In this document: positions 1-8,972 of the stretch, one piece after another | Layout: each line of letters starts with the position of its first letter | How positions within the stretch are numbered: position 1 is the stretch's first letter | Source of the DNA: Blautia sp. Marseille-P3087 | GTDB lineage: Bacteria > Bacillota > Clostridia > Lachnospirales > Lachnospiraceae | Reading direction: 5' to 3' | DNA length: 64,000 bases | Assembly (NCBI RefSeq): GCF_900120195.1 | Contig: NZ_LT635539.1 | Coordinates: 3,216,661 to 3,280,660, forward strand | The notes under the pieces: model-generated | Told to the model about the DNA's origin: nothing | The model's input: the letters and a program-made list of their open reading frames with translations, nothing else | Database searches by the model: none | Made by a program: the position numbers and the translations under genes

Positions 1-122
1 TTCAGTTCGTTGGTAATTACTGCCTCTACATCCGTTTTATCCACGTGGGAACAGCCTGTCAGAAATGTGACAGACATAAGGATAAAAAGGAGAAAAGGCA
101 TCAGACCTTTTGCGATCTTCAT
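1..122 (-). CDS. Lipoprotein, N-terminal part only (cut by window edge)
   Basis: The reverse strand from 122 reads a 40-residue start: Met-Lys-Ile-Ala-Lys, a hydrophobic stretch and an LTGC lipobox with Cys at about residue 24. This is a type II (lipoprotein) signal peptide, so the product should be lipidated and held on the outer face of the membrane. An AGGAAAG ribosome binding site lies just upstream of the ATG. The rest of the gene lies outside the window, so no function can be assigned. It is divergent from the exporter operon starting at 387. Confidence 0.7.
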   Translation of the reverse strand, partial: MKIAKGLMPFLLFILMSVTFLTGCSHVDKTDVEAVITNEL

Positions 123-280
123 AGGTATCTTTCCTTTCAAAAATAATCCCTTATATTTTACCAGATAAACGTATAAAAGTCAAAAAACGGTAAAATTACG
201 TCGGATTTCGAAATAATTCGTGAAAAAAATGTGAAACAGTTACGGATTTTCCACAGCTCTTTTATTTTATTTCAGAATCT

Positions 281-371
281 GCTATGATAATTAAGTTAAA
301 AATACCTTTTACAGGGTTAGAAAAGAAAATTGTTATGATATAGGAATTAAAAGTACCTTTTACAAAGTTAG
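281..371 (+). promoter_or_regulatory. Tandem imperfect 40-bp repeat, probable duplicated promoter of the exporter operon
   Basis: Two 40-bp copies (281-320 and 332-371) sit 51 bp apart and share about 31 of 40 bases. Each has a TATGATA -10-like core followed by a TACCTTTTACA...GTTAG block. The second copy runs into the AGGAGG ribosome binding site of the gene at 387. It could be a doubled promoter or a doubled regulator site. No strong -35 box is visible for either copy. Confidence 0.5.
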
Positions 372-386
372 GAGGAACACAGCTTA

Positions 387-1949
387 ATGAAAAAACGTAT
401 ATTGATCCTTCTTGGGATATTGATAATTGGCGGCGGAGCAACAGGGGTATGCTGGAAGATGGGAATCATAGGAAATCAGCAGCAGACCAGCGGCGATGCA
501 GTTTACGTGACGAAAATTAGTGATCTGACAGATCAGACATCTGGTGTTTCCAATCGTTATGCCGGCGTGGTCGAACCTCAGGAGACGGTATCTGTTGAGT
601 TGGAAAGTGGTCGAACAGTTAAAGAAGTAAAAGTCAAGACAGGCGATCAGGTCAAAAAAGGACAGCTTCTTTTTGAGTATGACCTGAGTAGCATTCAGGA
701 AAATCTGGAGGAAGCACAGCTTGATCTGGATCGCCTGAAAAACGAAGCGAGCAGCCTGACCGAGCAGATAGCAACTCTGGAAAAAGAGAAGAAACAGGCA
801 GCACAGGATAATCAGCTTTCTTATACGATTGAGATTGAGACAAACAAAATGAATCTCAAAAAAAATGAATACAGCCAGAAAAGCAAACAGGCTGAGATTG
901 ATAAGCTGCAGAGTGCAACGGGGAACACAGAAGTTCGAAGCAGCATTGACGGTGTGATTCAGAAGATTGATACTTCAAAGCTGACATCGGATGATAACAG
1001 CAGTGTGGATGACAGTGCAGGTGATTCGGATATGTCATATTCAAGTGATAGCAGCAGCGGCAATGCATTTATTACGATTCTGAGTACAGGTGCATATCGT
1101 ATCAAAGGAACTGTCAATGAGATGAATGTTAAGAACATCATCGAGGGAGATCCGGTTATTATCCGTTCCCGTGTGGACAGCAGTCAGACATGGAAGGGAA
1201 CTATGGGGACAATTGATCGTGAAAGTGCCACCAGCAGCAACAGTAGTTCAAGTTTGGGAATGGTGGACAGCAGCGGAGATTCACAGACAAGTACAAGTAC
1301 ATATCCATTTTATGTGAATCTGGATTCTTCTGATGGTCTGATGCTCGGACAGCATGTCTATATAGAAATGGATGAAGGCCAGGATACGCAGAAGACCGGT
1401 GTATGGATCAGTGAGGCATATATTGTAGATGCAGATACAGAAAGTCCTTATGTCTGGGCAGCAGATAAAGATGACAAACTCGAAAAACGAAGTGTGATCC
1501 TCGGGCAGTATGATGAGGAACTTGGGGAATATGAGATTGCAGATGGTCTTACTAAGGATGATAGCATTGCATTTCCGTCTGATGTTCTTGAAGAGGGCAT
1601 GGCTACGACAACAAATATTGAAGAGGCGATGGATACAAGTACTGTAGATATGCAGCCGGTCGATGAGCTTGGTGCGGACAATCCTGGCGCGGATAATCTT
1701 GATGGCGAAGATGCTAATGTTACGGATGATTTTTCTGATTCTGAAGATGACTGGAATGCAGATGAATGGAGCACAGACGATGAGTCCTGGGACACTGAGA
1801 ATGAGTATGAATCTGATGGTGAAAGTACAGTGATCGATGATCCAGATGCGATGGGAGATGCGGTCTCTGATGATGACTCCGACGGAGTAAGTGTGCCAAT
1901 GGATGAGGACCTTGTTCCTGTCCAGGGTGATACGGAGGATGCAGAATGA
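387..1949 (+). CDS. HlyD/MacA-family efflux adaptor (membrane fusion protein) with acidic C-terminal tail
   Basis: A 520-residue adaptor of a MacAB-like ABC exporter. Residues 4-26 form an N-terminal membrane anchor. Residues about 60-99 are the first half of the lipoyl/barrel-sandwich domain, followed by a Lys/Glu-rich alpha-hairpin (about 100-175). The second lipoyl half (IDGVIQKID, about 185-193) is followed by a Ser/Asp linker and a beta-barrel. The last 110 or so residues are a very acidic Asp/Glu/Ser tail, not typical of the family. The ATG follows AGGAGG with good spacing. The stop overlaps the ATPase start by 4 bases (ATGA), so the two are translationally coupled. The substrate is unknown. 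Confidence 0.85.
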   Translation: MKKRILILLGILIIGGGATGVCWKMGIIGNQQQTSGDAVYVTKISDLTDQTSGVSNRYAGVVEPQETVSVELESGRTVKEVKVKTGDQVKKGQLLFEYDLSSIQENLEEAQLDLDRLKNEASSLTEQIATLEKEKKQAAQDNQLSYTIEIETNKMNLKKNEYSQKSKQAEIDKLQSATGNTEVRSSIDGVIQKIDTSKLTSDDNSSVDDSAGDSDMSYSSDSSSGNAFITILSTGAYRIKGTVNEMNVKNIIEGDPVIIRSRVDSSQTWKGTMGTIDRESATSSNSSSSLGMVDSSGDSQTSTSTYPFYVNLDSSDGLMLGQHVYIEMDEGQDTQKTGVWISEAYIVDADTESPYVWAADKDDKLEKRSVILGQYDEELGEYEIADGLTKDDSIAFPSDVLEEGMATTTNIEEAMDTSTVDMQPVDELGADNPGADNLDGEDANVTDDFSDSEDDWNADEWSTDDESWDTENEYESDGESTVIDDPDAMGDAVSDDDSDGVSVPMDEDLVPVQGDTEDAE

Positions 1950-2623
1950 TTCTTGAACTAAAAGGCATATATAAGAATTATCAGCAGGGAAAAATGAGTG
2001 TGCCGGTACTCAAAGATGTCAATTTTTCCATGGAAGAGGGAGAATATGTGGCAATCATGGGACCGTCCGGTTCTGGAAAAACGACCCTGATGAATATTAT
2101 TGGCTGTCTGGATAAACCAACAGAGGGAAGTTTTTCACTTGATGGACAGGATATTTTGAACTGTTCAGAGAATGATATGTCAGATCTGCGATTAAATAAG
2201 ATTGGATTTGTATTTCAGAGCTTTCATCTGCTTCCGAGACAGTCGGCTCTGGCAAATGTAGAATTACCATTGAACTATGCAAAAGTACCCAAAAAAGAAA
2301 GAAGAGAACGTGCATTGAAAGCTTTGGAGCGTGTGGGACTGGCAGATCGCGTAGACTTCCTGCCAAACCAGCTTTCAGGTGGACAGATGCAGAGAGTGGC
2401 GATTGCCAGAGCAATTGTCAATAATCCGAAGCTTTTGCTTGCGGATGAACCGACAGGTGCACTTGACAGTAAATCAGGTGCACAGGTCATGGAGCTTTTT
2501 CAAAGGTTGAATGATGAGGGGGTAACGGTACTGATGATCACACATGATGCGGATATTGCAGCACATGCAAAACGTGTAGTAACGATCCGTGATGGTGAGC
2601 TGAAGGAAAAAGAGGTGAAGTAA
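1946..2623 (+). CDS. ABC transporter ATP-binding protein, MacB/LolD type
   Basis: A 225-residue nucleotide-binding subunit. Walker [10 protein letters not shown] (about residue 39), signature LSGGQMQR (about 143) and Walker [13 protein letters not shown] (about 164) are all intact, with the H-loop His in the ITHD motif. Length and sequence match the MacB/LolD/FtsE group, which powers mechanotransmission-type exporters. It is coupled to the upstream adaptor by an ATGA overlap and is 5 bases from the next gene, so adaptor, ATPase, second adaptor and permease form one operon (387-6004). Confidence 0.93.
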   Translation: MILELKGIYKNYQQGKMSVPVLKDVNFSMEEGEYVAIMGPSGSGKTTLMNIIGCLDKPTEGSFSLDGQDILNCSENDMSDLRLNKIGFVFQSFHLLPRQSALANVELPLNYAKVPKKERRERALKALERVGLADRVDFLPNQLSGGQMQRVAIARAIVNNPKLLLADEPTGALDSKSGAQVMELFQRLNDEGVTVLMITHDADIAAHAKRVVTIRDGELKEKEVK

Positions 2624-2627
2624 TAGA

Positions 2628-4733
2628 ATGAAAAAAAGAATTATTATAGGCATTCTGATTGCTGCTCTCGTTGCAGGCGGTTCAGCAGGAGGCGCAGTTT
2701 ACTATAAAAAGTCTCATCAGAAAACAGTTTCTGTTGTAAGCGTGGATAATCTGGCCGGGCAGTATTATATGGATGATACGAACCTTGATGGAAATATTGT
2801 GACAAGCGCCATTCAGAATATTACTGTAGATAAGGATATGATTATTCAGGAAGTGTATGTATCGAAGGATGACGAGGTAAAAAAGGATGATAAACTGATT
2901 TCTTTTGACATGACACTGGTTCAGATGGAACTGAATATTGCGAAGTTGAAGCAACAGCAGCAGGAACAGGATCTGAATAAAGCTATCAATCGTTTAAATA
3001 GCCTGAAAAATGGAGGAGCGATTGAGGAGAGTGATGCAGATACGTCAACTCCTACCGATTCGGACACAGATAAAGACAGTAGCATGAATGGAACGGACAG
3101 CGCGGATACGGGAGATGAGTATGTATCTGCATCTGGTAATGTCAATGGTGCATATCTGGCAACTGTAATGAATTCGATTCTGGCAGCTGCAGTAAACGCA
3201 GAAGATGTGTCTGATGAGGCAACTTATCAGGCAGAGACTTCAGCAGAAAGTGACAGTACACAGTCTGGTGATACGGGAACACCGACCGGTGAATCCGGAA
3301 GTATTGCAGCAAGTGATGACGCAGGAGAGGATGCAGGAGGAGATAATACCGGAGGAGATAATACCGGTGATGCCAACGGAGACACCGGTGGAAACAGTGG
3401 CACTGACAGTTCCGATGACAACAGTGACAATGGGGAGCAGATAGACATCATAGATGGTGGTGATTCAGGAGATTCCAATAGTTCTGAGGACAACATAGGA
3501 GATTCATTCGGTGACGGATCGGATGATCAGATTGAAATCGTGGATTCAGATGAAGGCAGCGATAAAGAGGCGCCGGATATGACGGACGGTGATCCGACAT
3601 TTTATCAGATCCTTGATAATAATACAGAACCTCTTACCGGAAAAGGAACGAAGGAAGATCCATATGTATTCCTCTGTAGTTCTGCAAAGGGTTATGTAAT
3701 TGTGAGAGGTTCTTTCCTGAATAAGATGGCAGCTTTTGATGCGAACGGAAATAAAGAGGCCGGCAAGAACGGTTATTGGTATCAGCTTGAATTTCATCAG
3801 AATGATACGGTAGAAGATCTTGGCGACCGTAAGAAATCATGTACAGGATATTATCTGATTGATGGAAGCCTTCTTGAAAAGATGGTGCCGGATTATTCTG
3901 AGGTAGAGTTCACACTGGAGGATGCCTCTCATTATGATAACAGTTCAGATGATGATGACGGAAACGATGGTGGATATGACGGAGATCAGGGTGATGGCGG
4001 CAATACATCTATTTCGCGTGAGGATGCGATTAAGATACAGCAGAACAAAATTGACAGTCTGAAACTTGATATTCGTGAGAGTAAACTTAATATTGAAAAA
4101 CTTGAGAAAAAAGTTAAAAAAGAGGTTATTTACAGTAAACTGGATGGAACAGTTGCAAAAGTTGGTGATCCTGCTACGGCAGCTTCAGATGGAAACACTT
4201 TTATGACTATCAAAAGTAAGGAAGGTTTTTATGTGAAGGGTACAGTCAGTGAACTGATGCTGGACCAGGTAAAAGAAGGGACGATTTTGAACTGTTCCGG
4301 GCAGAGCGGTGACTTTGAGGCTGAAGTTGTAGATGTTTCAGAATATCCGGTTTCCGGAGACAGCTATTCCGGCAGTGGAAATCCGAATGTTTCCTATTAT
4401 TCCTATACGGCGACCATCCCGGACAAATCAGTCAAAGTATCTGATGCTGACTGGCTTACGATCACCCTGAAAAGCGATGCGCAGAGCAAAGGAATTGTAC
4501 TGGATCGTGCGTTTGTACGCTCCGAAAACGGAAGCAGTTATGTTTATAAGGATGACAATGGTGTGCTTAAAAAACAGAAACTGAGTGTCGGCGGAAATGT
4601 AAATGGTGGTTACAGTGTGCTGGTTACGGGCGGAATTACGCGGGATGATAAGATTGCATTTCCTTATGGAGACACAGTCAAAGAAGGTGCAAAAACGCAG
4701 GAAGTTTCTGTGAATGAGCTTTATGGTTATTAG
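2628..4733 (+). CDS. Second HlyD-family efflux adaptor with a ~330-residue insertion in its alpha-hairpin
   Basis: A 701-residue adaptor with an N-terminal membrane anchor (residues 4-26), lipoyl half (about 60-95) and the first hairpin helix ending near residue 127. The returning helix starts near residue 461 (SREDAIKIQQNK) and the second lipoyl half is KLDGTVAKVG. Between them lies an insertion of about 330 residues. It is mostly Asp/Ser/Gly/Thr low-complexity sequence with DNTGGDNTGD repeats, but includes a segment (about 322-435) with normal composition that looks folded. It differs from the first adaptor, so this exporter has two unlike adaptors. The insertion may reach through or bind the cell wall; that is inference. 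Confidence 0.85.
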   Translation: MKKRIIIGILIAALVAGGSAGGAVYYKKSHQKTVSVVSVDNLAGQYYMDDTNLDGNIVTSAIQNITVDKDMIIQEVYVSKDDEVKKDDKLISFDMTLVQMELNIAKLKQQQQEQDLNKAINRLNSLKNGGAIEESDADTSTPTDSDTDKDSSMNGTDSADTGDEYVSASGNVNGAYLATVMNSILAAAVNAEDVSDEATYQAETSAESDSTQSGDTGTPTGESGSIAASDDAGEDAGGDNTGGDNTGDANGDTGGNSGTDSSDDNSDNGEQIDIIDGGDSGDSNSSEDNIGDSFGDGSDDQIEIVDSDEGSDKEAPDMTDGDPTFYQILDNNTEPLTGKGTKEDPYVFLCSSAKGYVIVRGSFLNKMAAFDANGNKEAGKNGYWYQLEFHQNDTVEDLGDRKKSCTGYYLIDGSLLEKMVPDYSEVEFTLEDASHYDNSSDDDDGNDGGYDGDQGDGGNTSISREDAIKIQQNKIDSLKLDIRESKLNIEKLEKKVKKEVIYSKLDGTVAKVGDPATAASDGNTFMTIKSKEGFYVKGTVSELMLDQVKEGTILNCSGQSGDFEAEVVDVSEYPVSGDSYSGSGNPNVSYYSYTATIPDKSVKVSDADWLTITLKSDAQSKGIVLDRAFVRSENGSSYVYKDDNGVLKKQKLSVGGNVNGGYSVLVTGGITRDDKIAFPYGDTVKEGAKTQEVSVNELYGY

Positions 4734-4747
4734 GAGGATGGTATTTT

Positions 4748-6004
4748 ATGCTTGAAAATATGAGAATATCGATTCAGGGAATCTGGTCCCATAAAATGCG
4801 GTCCTTTCTGACAATGCTGGGAATTATTATAGGTATTGCTTCGATCATTGCAATCGTTTCGACAATTAAAGGTACAAGTGAGCAGATTAAGGAAGATCTG
4901 ATCGGTGCCGGAAACAATACAGTTTCGGTCAGCCTGAATTACGGTGACAGTGAGTATGATCCGGAGTATGGAATGACGGATGGCACTGCACCGCCGCTTC
5001 TTTCTGATCAGCAAAAAGAAGATATCAAAAACCTTGATCATGTGCAGAATGCTACGTTTTTTTACAGCCGTACTTATTCCAGCAGTGTATATTATGAAAA
5101 TACCACCTTCCAGGGTGGAAGTATATATGGTATCGATACAAATTATTTAAGTACCTGTGGATATATGGTGCAGTCGGGCAGAGGATTTGTACAAAAAGAT
5201 TATGATAATATGCGTAAAGTAGCACTTGTAGACAGTAATGCGGCGGATAACCTGTTTTCAGGTGAAAATCCTGTCGGTAAGACTATCGAGATTGGCTCCG
5301 AACCGTTCACAGTCGTTGGTGTTGTTCAGCAGAGCGACAATTACCTGCCAAACATTAAGACGATTGATGAGTTTAATGAATATTATCAGACGATTATGGG
5401 GACTGTCATGATTCCGAATAAATGCTGGCCAATGGCATTCAAGTTTGATGAACCGGAGAATGCGGTGGTTAAAGCAGATTCCACAGACAATATGAGTTCT
5501 GTAGGAAGTGCCGCGGCAGATGTGATGAATCAGGGAATCGATACCAATTCTTCGAAATACAAATACAAAGCCGATGACATTATGCAGCAGGTACGTAACA
5601 TGCAGAAACTCAGTGAGAGTACCAATACACAGCTGATCTGGATCGCAAGTATTTCTCTTCTGGTAGGCGGTATCGGAGTTATGAATATTATGCTTGTTTC
5701 TGTTACGGAACGAACCAGTGAAATTGGTCTGAAGAAGGCTATCGGTGCAAGAAAGAAGGTAATTCTGTATCAGTTTCTGACGGAGGCAGCAATGCTGACA
5801 AGTATTGGAGGAATTATTGGTGTGATTGCCGGTATTATTTTGTCTAAGATTGTATCACAGCTTTCAGGAGCTCCAACTGCAATCAGTATTCCTGCAATCA
5901 TTGGTTCTGTACTGTTTTCCATGCTGATTGGGGTGGTTTTTGGATTACTGCCATCTGTAAAGGCAGCGGATTTGAACCCGATCGATGCTTTGAGAAGCGA
6001 ATAA
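4748..6004 (+). CDS. ABC transporter permease, MacB/FtsX family
   Basis: A 418-residue permease with the MacB_PCD plus FtsX plan. TM1 lies at about 18-40 (FLTMLGIIIGIASIIAIVST), followed by a large extracytoplasmic domain (about 41-290). Three further TM helices near the C-terminus carry the LLVGGIGVMNIMLVSVTERT motif typical of the family. It ends in the ADLNPIDALR signature. It is the last gene of the exporter operon and has an AGGAGG site 8 bases before the ATG. It should work with the ATPase at 1946 and the two adaptors to move a substrate out of the cytoplasm or the membrane. Confidence 0.92.
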   Translation: MLENMRISIQGIWSHKMRSFLTMLGIIIGIASIIAIVSTIKGTSEQIKEDLIGAGNNTVSVSLNYGDSEYDPEYGMTDGTAPPLLSDQQKEDIKNLDHVQNATFFYSRTYSSSVYYENTTFQGGSIYGIDTNYLSTCGYMVQSGRGFVQKDYDNMRKVALVDSNAADNLFSGENPVGKTIEIGSEPFTVVGVVQQSDNYLPNIKTIDEFNEYYQTIMGTVMIPNKCWPMAFKFDEPENAVVKADSTDNMSSVGSAAADVMNQGIDTNSSKYKYKADDIMQQVRNMQKLSESTNTQLIWIASISLLVGGIGVMNIMLVSVTERTSEIGLKKAIGARKKVILYQFLTEAAMLTSIGGIIGVIAGIILSKIVSQLSGAPTAISIPAIIGSVLFSMLIGVVFGLLPSVKAADLNPIDALRSE

Positions 6005-6108
6005 ATTTTTATTTGAGTTACTGTCGGAGGTATGATAAACTAAAGACAGTATGCAATATTTCGGATATGTATATCTGATAAATGAAAAAATACACAGGGA
6101 GATGCAGT

Positions 6109-6978
6109 ATGGGAAAAATTGCAATTGTAACAGACAGTAACAGCGGCATCACACAGGATGAGGGCAGAGAACTCGGTGTTTCTGTCCTGCCGATGCCTTT
6201 TTATATTAATGATGTGATGTATCTGGAAGGAATCACCCTTTCACAGGAAGAGTTTTATGAGCGTCTGAAAAGCGATGAGACGATTTCCACTTCTCAGCCA
6301 AGCCCGGCAGAGGTATGTGGATTATGGGACAATCTTCTGAATGAATATGATGAAGTTGTTCATATCCCGATGTCAAGCGGGCTGAGTGCTTCATGTGACA
6401 CAGCAACGATGCTTGCACGTGACTATGACGGTAAGGTTGAGGTAGTCAATAACCAGCGGATTTCTGTTACGCAGCGTCAGTCAGTACTGGACGCATTGGC
6501 ACTCAGAGCTGCAGGAAAATCTGCAGCTGAGATCAAGAGAAAACTCGAAGAAGAAAAAATGGAATCCAGCATTTACATTACACTTGAGACTCTGAAATAT
6601 CTGAAAAAAGGCGGAAGAATCACACCGGCTGCGGCAGCAATCGGTACAGTGCTGAATTTGAAACCGGTTCTTCAGATTCAGGGAGAAAAGCTGGATGCTT
6701 ATGCAAAAGTCCGCGGCAAAAAGCAGGCAAAGAGAATGATGATGAAGGCTATGCAGGAAGACTGGAACACCCGTTTCAAACAGTATGTGGAATCCGGTGA
6801 GATGTGTCTGCAGATAGCTTATACAGGCAATAAAGAAGAAGCCGAAGAATTCAAAAAAGAAGTAGAGGCGGCATTCCCGGGAAGGGATATTCATATGGAT
6901 CCGCTGTCACTCAGTGTAGCCTGTCACATTGGCCATGGAGCGCTTGCAGTTGCATGCTCAAAAAAAGTTACTGTATAA
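6109..6978 (+). CDS. DegV family protein (FakB-like fatty-acid-binding protein)
   Basis: A 289-residue protein with DegV hallmarks: IAIVTDSNSG at the N-terminus, the TSQPSP motif (about residue 63), MSSGLSA, and YLKKGGRI near residue 165. Family members bind a fatty acid, and the FakB members present it to the kinase FakA for phosphorylation before phospholipid synthesis. The ATG at 6109 was chosen because AGGGAG lies 7 bases before it. An in-frame ATG at 6082 has no such site and would add nine residues not seen in the family. A second DegV gene lies at 61970. No fakA (DAK-domain kinase) is in the window. Confidence 0.87.
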   Translation: MGKIAIVTDSNSGITQDEGRELGVSVLPMPFYINDVMYLEGITLSQEEFYERLKSDETISTSQPSPAEVCGLWDNLLNEYDEVVHIPMSSGLSASCDTATMLARDYDGKVEVVNNQRISVTQRQSVLDALALRAAGKSAAEIKRKLEEEKMESSIYITLETLKYLKKGGRITPAAAAIGTVLNLKPVLQIQGEKLDAYAKVRGKKQAKRMMMKAMQEDWNTRFKQYVESGEMCLQIAYTGNKEEAEEFKKEVEAAFPGRDIHMDPLSLSVACHIGHGALAVACSKKVTV

Positions 6979-6997
6979 ATAAGGAGTCGCGAATAAA

Positions 6998-8764
6998 ATG
7001 AAAAAGCTTATGGAATTAATGGCAGAGGAACTTGCTTCTGCCTTTGAAAAAGCCGGATATGATCCGGAATACGGCAAGGTTACGGTTTCCAACAGACCGG
7101 ATCTTTGCGAATATCAGTGCAACGGGGCAATGGCTGGTGCCAAAGCATATAAGAAGGCTCCGTTTATGATTGCAGATGATGTTGTTGCTTTTCTGAAAGA
7201 CAGCAATATCTTTTCTGTAGCAGAAGTTGTAAGACCGGGATTTATTAACTTACGTGTAAAAGAAGAATTCCTCGCAGAGTACCTTCGTGAGATGTCCGCA
7301 GATCCGAAATATTCTGTCAATGCGGCAGAGCAGCCAAAGACGATCATTATCGACTACGGCGGACCGAATGTTGCAAAACCACTTCATGTAGGACATCTTC
7401 GTTCTGCGATCATCGGTGAGAGCATCAAACGTATCGGACGTTTTGTGGGACATAAAGTAATTGGTGATGTACATCTTGGTGACTGGGGTCTCCAGATGGG
7501 ACTGATCATTACGGAACTAAAACACCGTAAACCGGAGCTTGTATACTTTGATGACAGCTTTGAGGGAAAATACCCGGAAGAAGCTCCATTCACGATCAGT
7601 GAGCTGGAAGAAATCTATCCATGTGCAAGCGGTAAATCAAAAGTAGACGAAGAGTATCGTAATGAAGCTCTTGAGGCAACGCATCAGCTTCAGCAGGGCA
7701 AACGAGGATATATGGCACTGTGGAACCACATTATGCAGGTTTCCGTGACAGACCTTAAGAGAAACTACAACAATCTGAATGTGTCATTTGACCTCTGGAA
7801 GAAAGAATCTGATGCACAGCCGTACATTTCGGATATGGTGCAGCAGATGAAAGATCAGGGATTTGCTTATGAAGATCAGGGTGCACTGGTTGTTGATGTA
7901 AAAGAAGAAAGTGACACAAAAGAGATTCCTCCGTGCATGCTTCTGAAATCTGACGGAGCTTCCCTTTATACGACTACTGATCTTGCAACGATCGTAGAAC
8001 GTGTAAAACTTTTTGATCCGGATGAGATCCTTTATGTAGTAGATAAACGTCAGGAACTGCATTTCATTCAGGTATTTCGCTGTGCAAGAAAGACCGGTCT
8101 TGTAAAACCGGAGACCGAGCTTTCTTTCCTTGGGTTCGGTACCATGAATGGCAAAGACGGCAAACCGTTTAAGACAAGAGATGGCGGTGTTATGCGTCTG
8201 GAAAACCTCATTGCAGATATCGATGAGGAAATGTTCCATAAGATCGTTGAGAACCGCAGTGTCAAAGATCAGGATGCAAAAGAGACAGCAGAAATCGTAG
8301 GACTTTCTGCAATCAAATACGGAGATCTTTCCAACCAGGCTACAAAGGATTATGTGTTTGATATTGACAGGTTTACTTCTTTCGAGGGAAATACCGGTCC
8401 GTATATTCTTTATACGATCGTGCGTATCAAATCCATTCTGAACCGCTACAAAGAAGAAGGCGGCAATCTGGATGCCGGTGAAATCCTTCCGGCAGTAAAT
8501 GCAAGCCAGAAAAATTTGATGTTGGAGCTTACCAAATTCGGAAATACGATCGAAAATGCATTTGAAGAAAAAGCACCTCACAAGATTTGTGCATATATTT
8601 ATGAAGTATCCAATGCATTTAACAGTTTCTATCATGAAACAAAGATCCTCAGTGAGGAAGATCAGGCACAGAAAGAATCTTTCCTGAAACTTCTCGGACT
8701 GACCAAGGATATCCTTGAAAAAAGTATTGATCTTCTGGGCTTTTCCGCACCGGATCGTATGTAA
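6998..8764 (+). CDS. argS: Arginyl-tRNA synthetase
   Basis: A 588-residue class I aminoacyl-tRNA synthetase that charges tRNA-Arg. The N-terminal additional domain is followed by the HIGH motif as HVGHLRSA (residue 130). The catalytic core has the KMSKS-equivalent FKTRDGG, which lacks the usual Lys-Met-Ser-Lys as in many ArgRS enzymes. The C-terminal anticodon-binding helical domain ends in LLGFSAPDRM, as expected. It follows DegV by 19 bases with a weak GGAG site. A rho-independent terminator lies directly downstream. No T-box leader was seen in front of it. Confidence 0.96.
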   Translation: MKKLMELMAEELASAFEKAGYDPEYGKVTVSNRPDLCEYQCNGAMAGAKAYKKAPFMIADDVVAFLKDSNIFSVAEVVRPGFINLRVKEEFLAEYLREMSADPKYSVNAAEQPKTIIIDYGGPNVAKPLHVGHLRSAIIGESIKRIGRFVGHKVIGDVHLGDWGLQMGLIITELKHRKPELVYFDDSFEGKYPEEAPFTISELEEIYPCASGKSKVDEEYRNEALEATHQLQQGKRGYMALWNHIMQVSVTDLKRNYNNLNVSFDLWKKESDAQPYISDMVQQMKDQGFAYEDQGALVVDVKEESDTKEIPPCMLLKSDGASLYTTTDLATIVERVKLFDPDEILYVVDKRQELHFIQVFRCARKTGLVKPETELSFLGFGTMNGKDGKPFKTRDGGVMRLENLIADIDEEMFHKIVENRSVKDQDAKETAEIVGLSAIKYGDLSNQATKDYVFDIDRFTSFEGNTGPYILYTIVRIKSILNRYKEEGGNLDAGEILPAVNASQKNLMLELTKFGNTIENAFEEKAPHKICAYIYEVSNAFNSFYHETKILSEEDQAQKESFLKLLGLTKDILEKSIDLLGFSAPDRM

Positions 8765-8796
8765 GACTGTAGTTGTAATAAAATAAGCGGAAATGA

Positions 8797-8842
8797 AATC
8801 CTCCATATGCTTCGGCAGGTGGAGGATTGTTTATATTTTTTT
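8797..8842 (+). terminator. Rho-independent terminator after argS
   Basis: AATCCTCC (8797-8804) pairs with GGAGGATT (8821-8828), followed by a T-rich run to about 8842. Confidence 0.85.
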
Positions 8843-8972
8843 TAGAAATAAAAAGTACAGTTTGTGCTATAATATGTTTCATAAATCTATAAATTTCTGA
8901 TTTCACTGTCGGTATTCTCCGACGAACATCCACAAAAGAGAACGAGAATAAAATGCGGGAGGAGCGATTTCT

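Noticed and set aside
7784-8806. 340-codon open frame on - across argS
   Set aside because: It is Cys/Phe/Ile-rich antisense translation of a certain gene, with no ribosome site.
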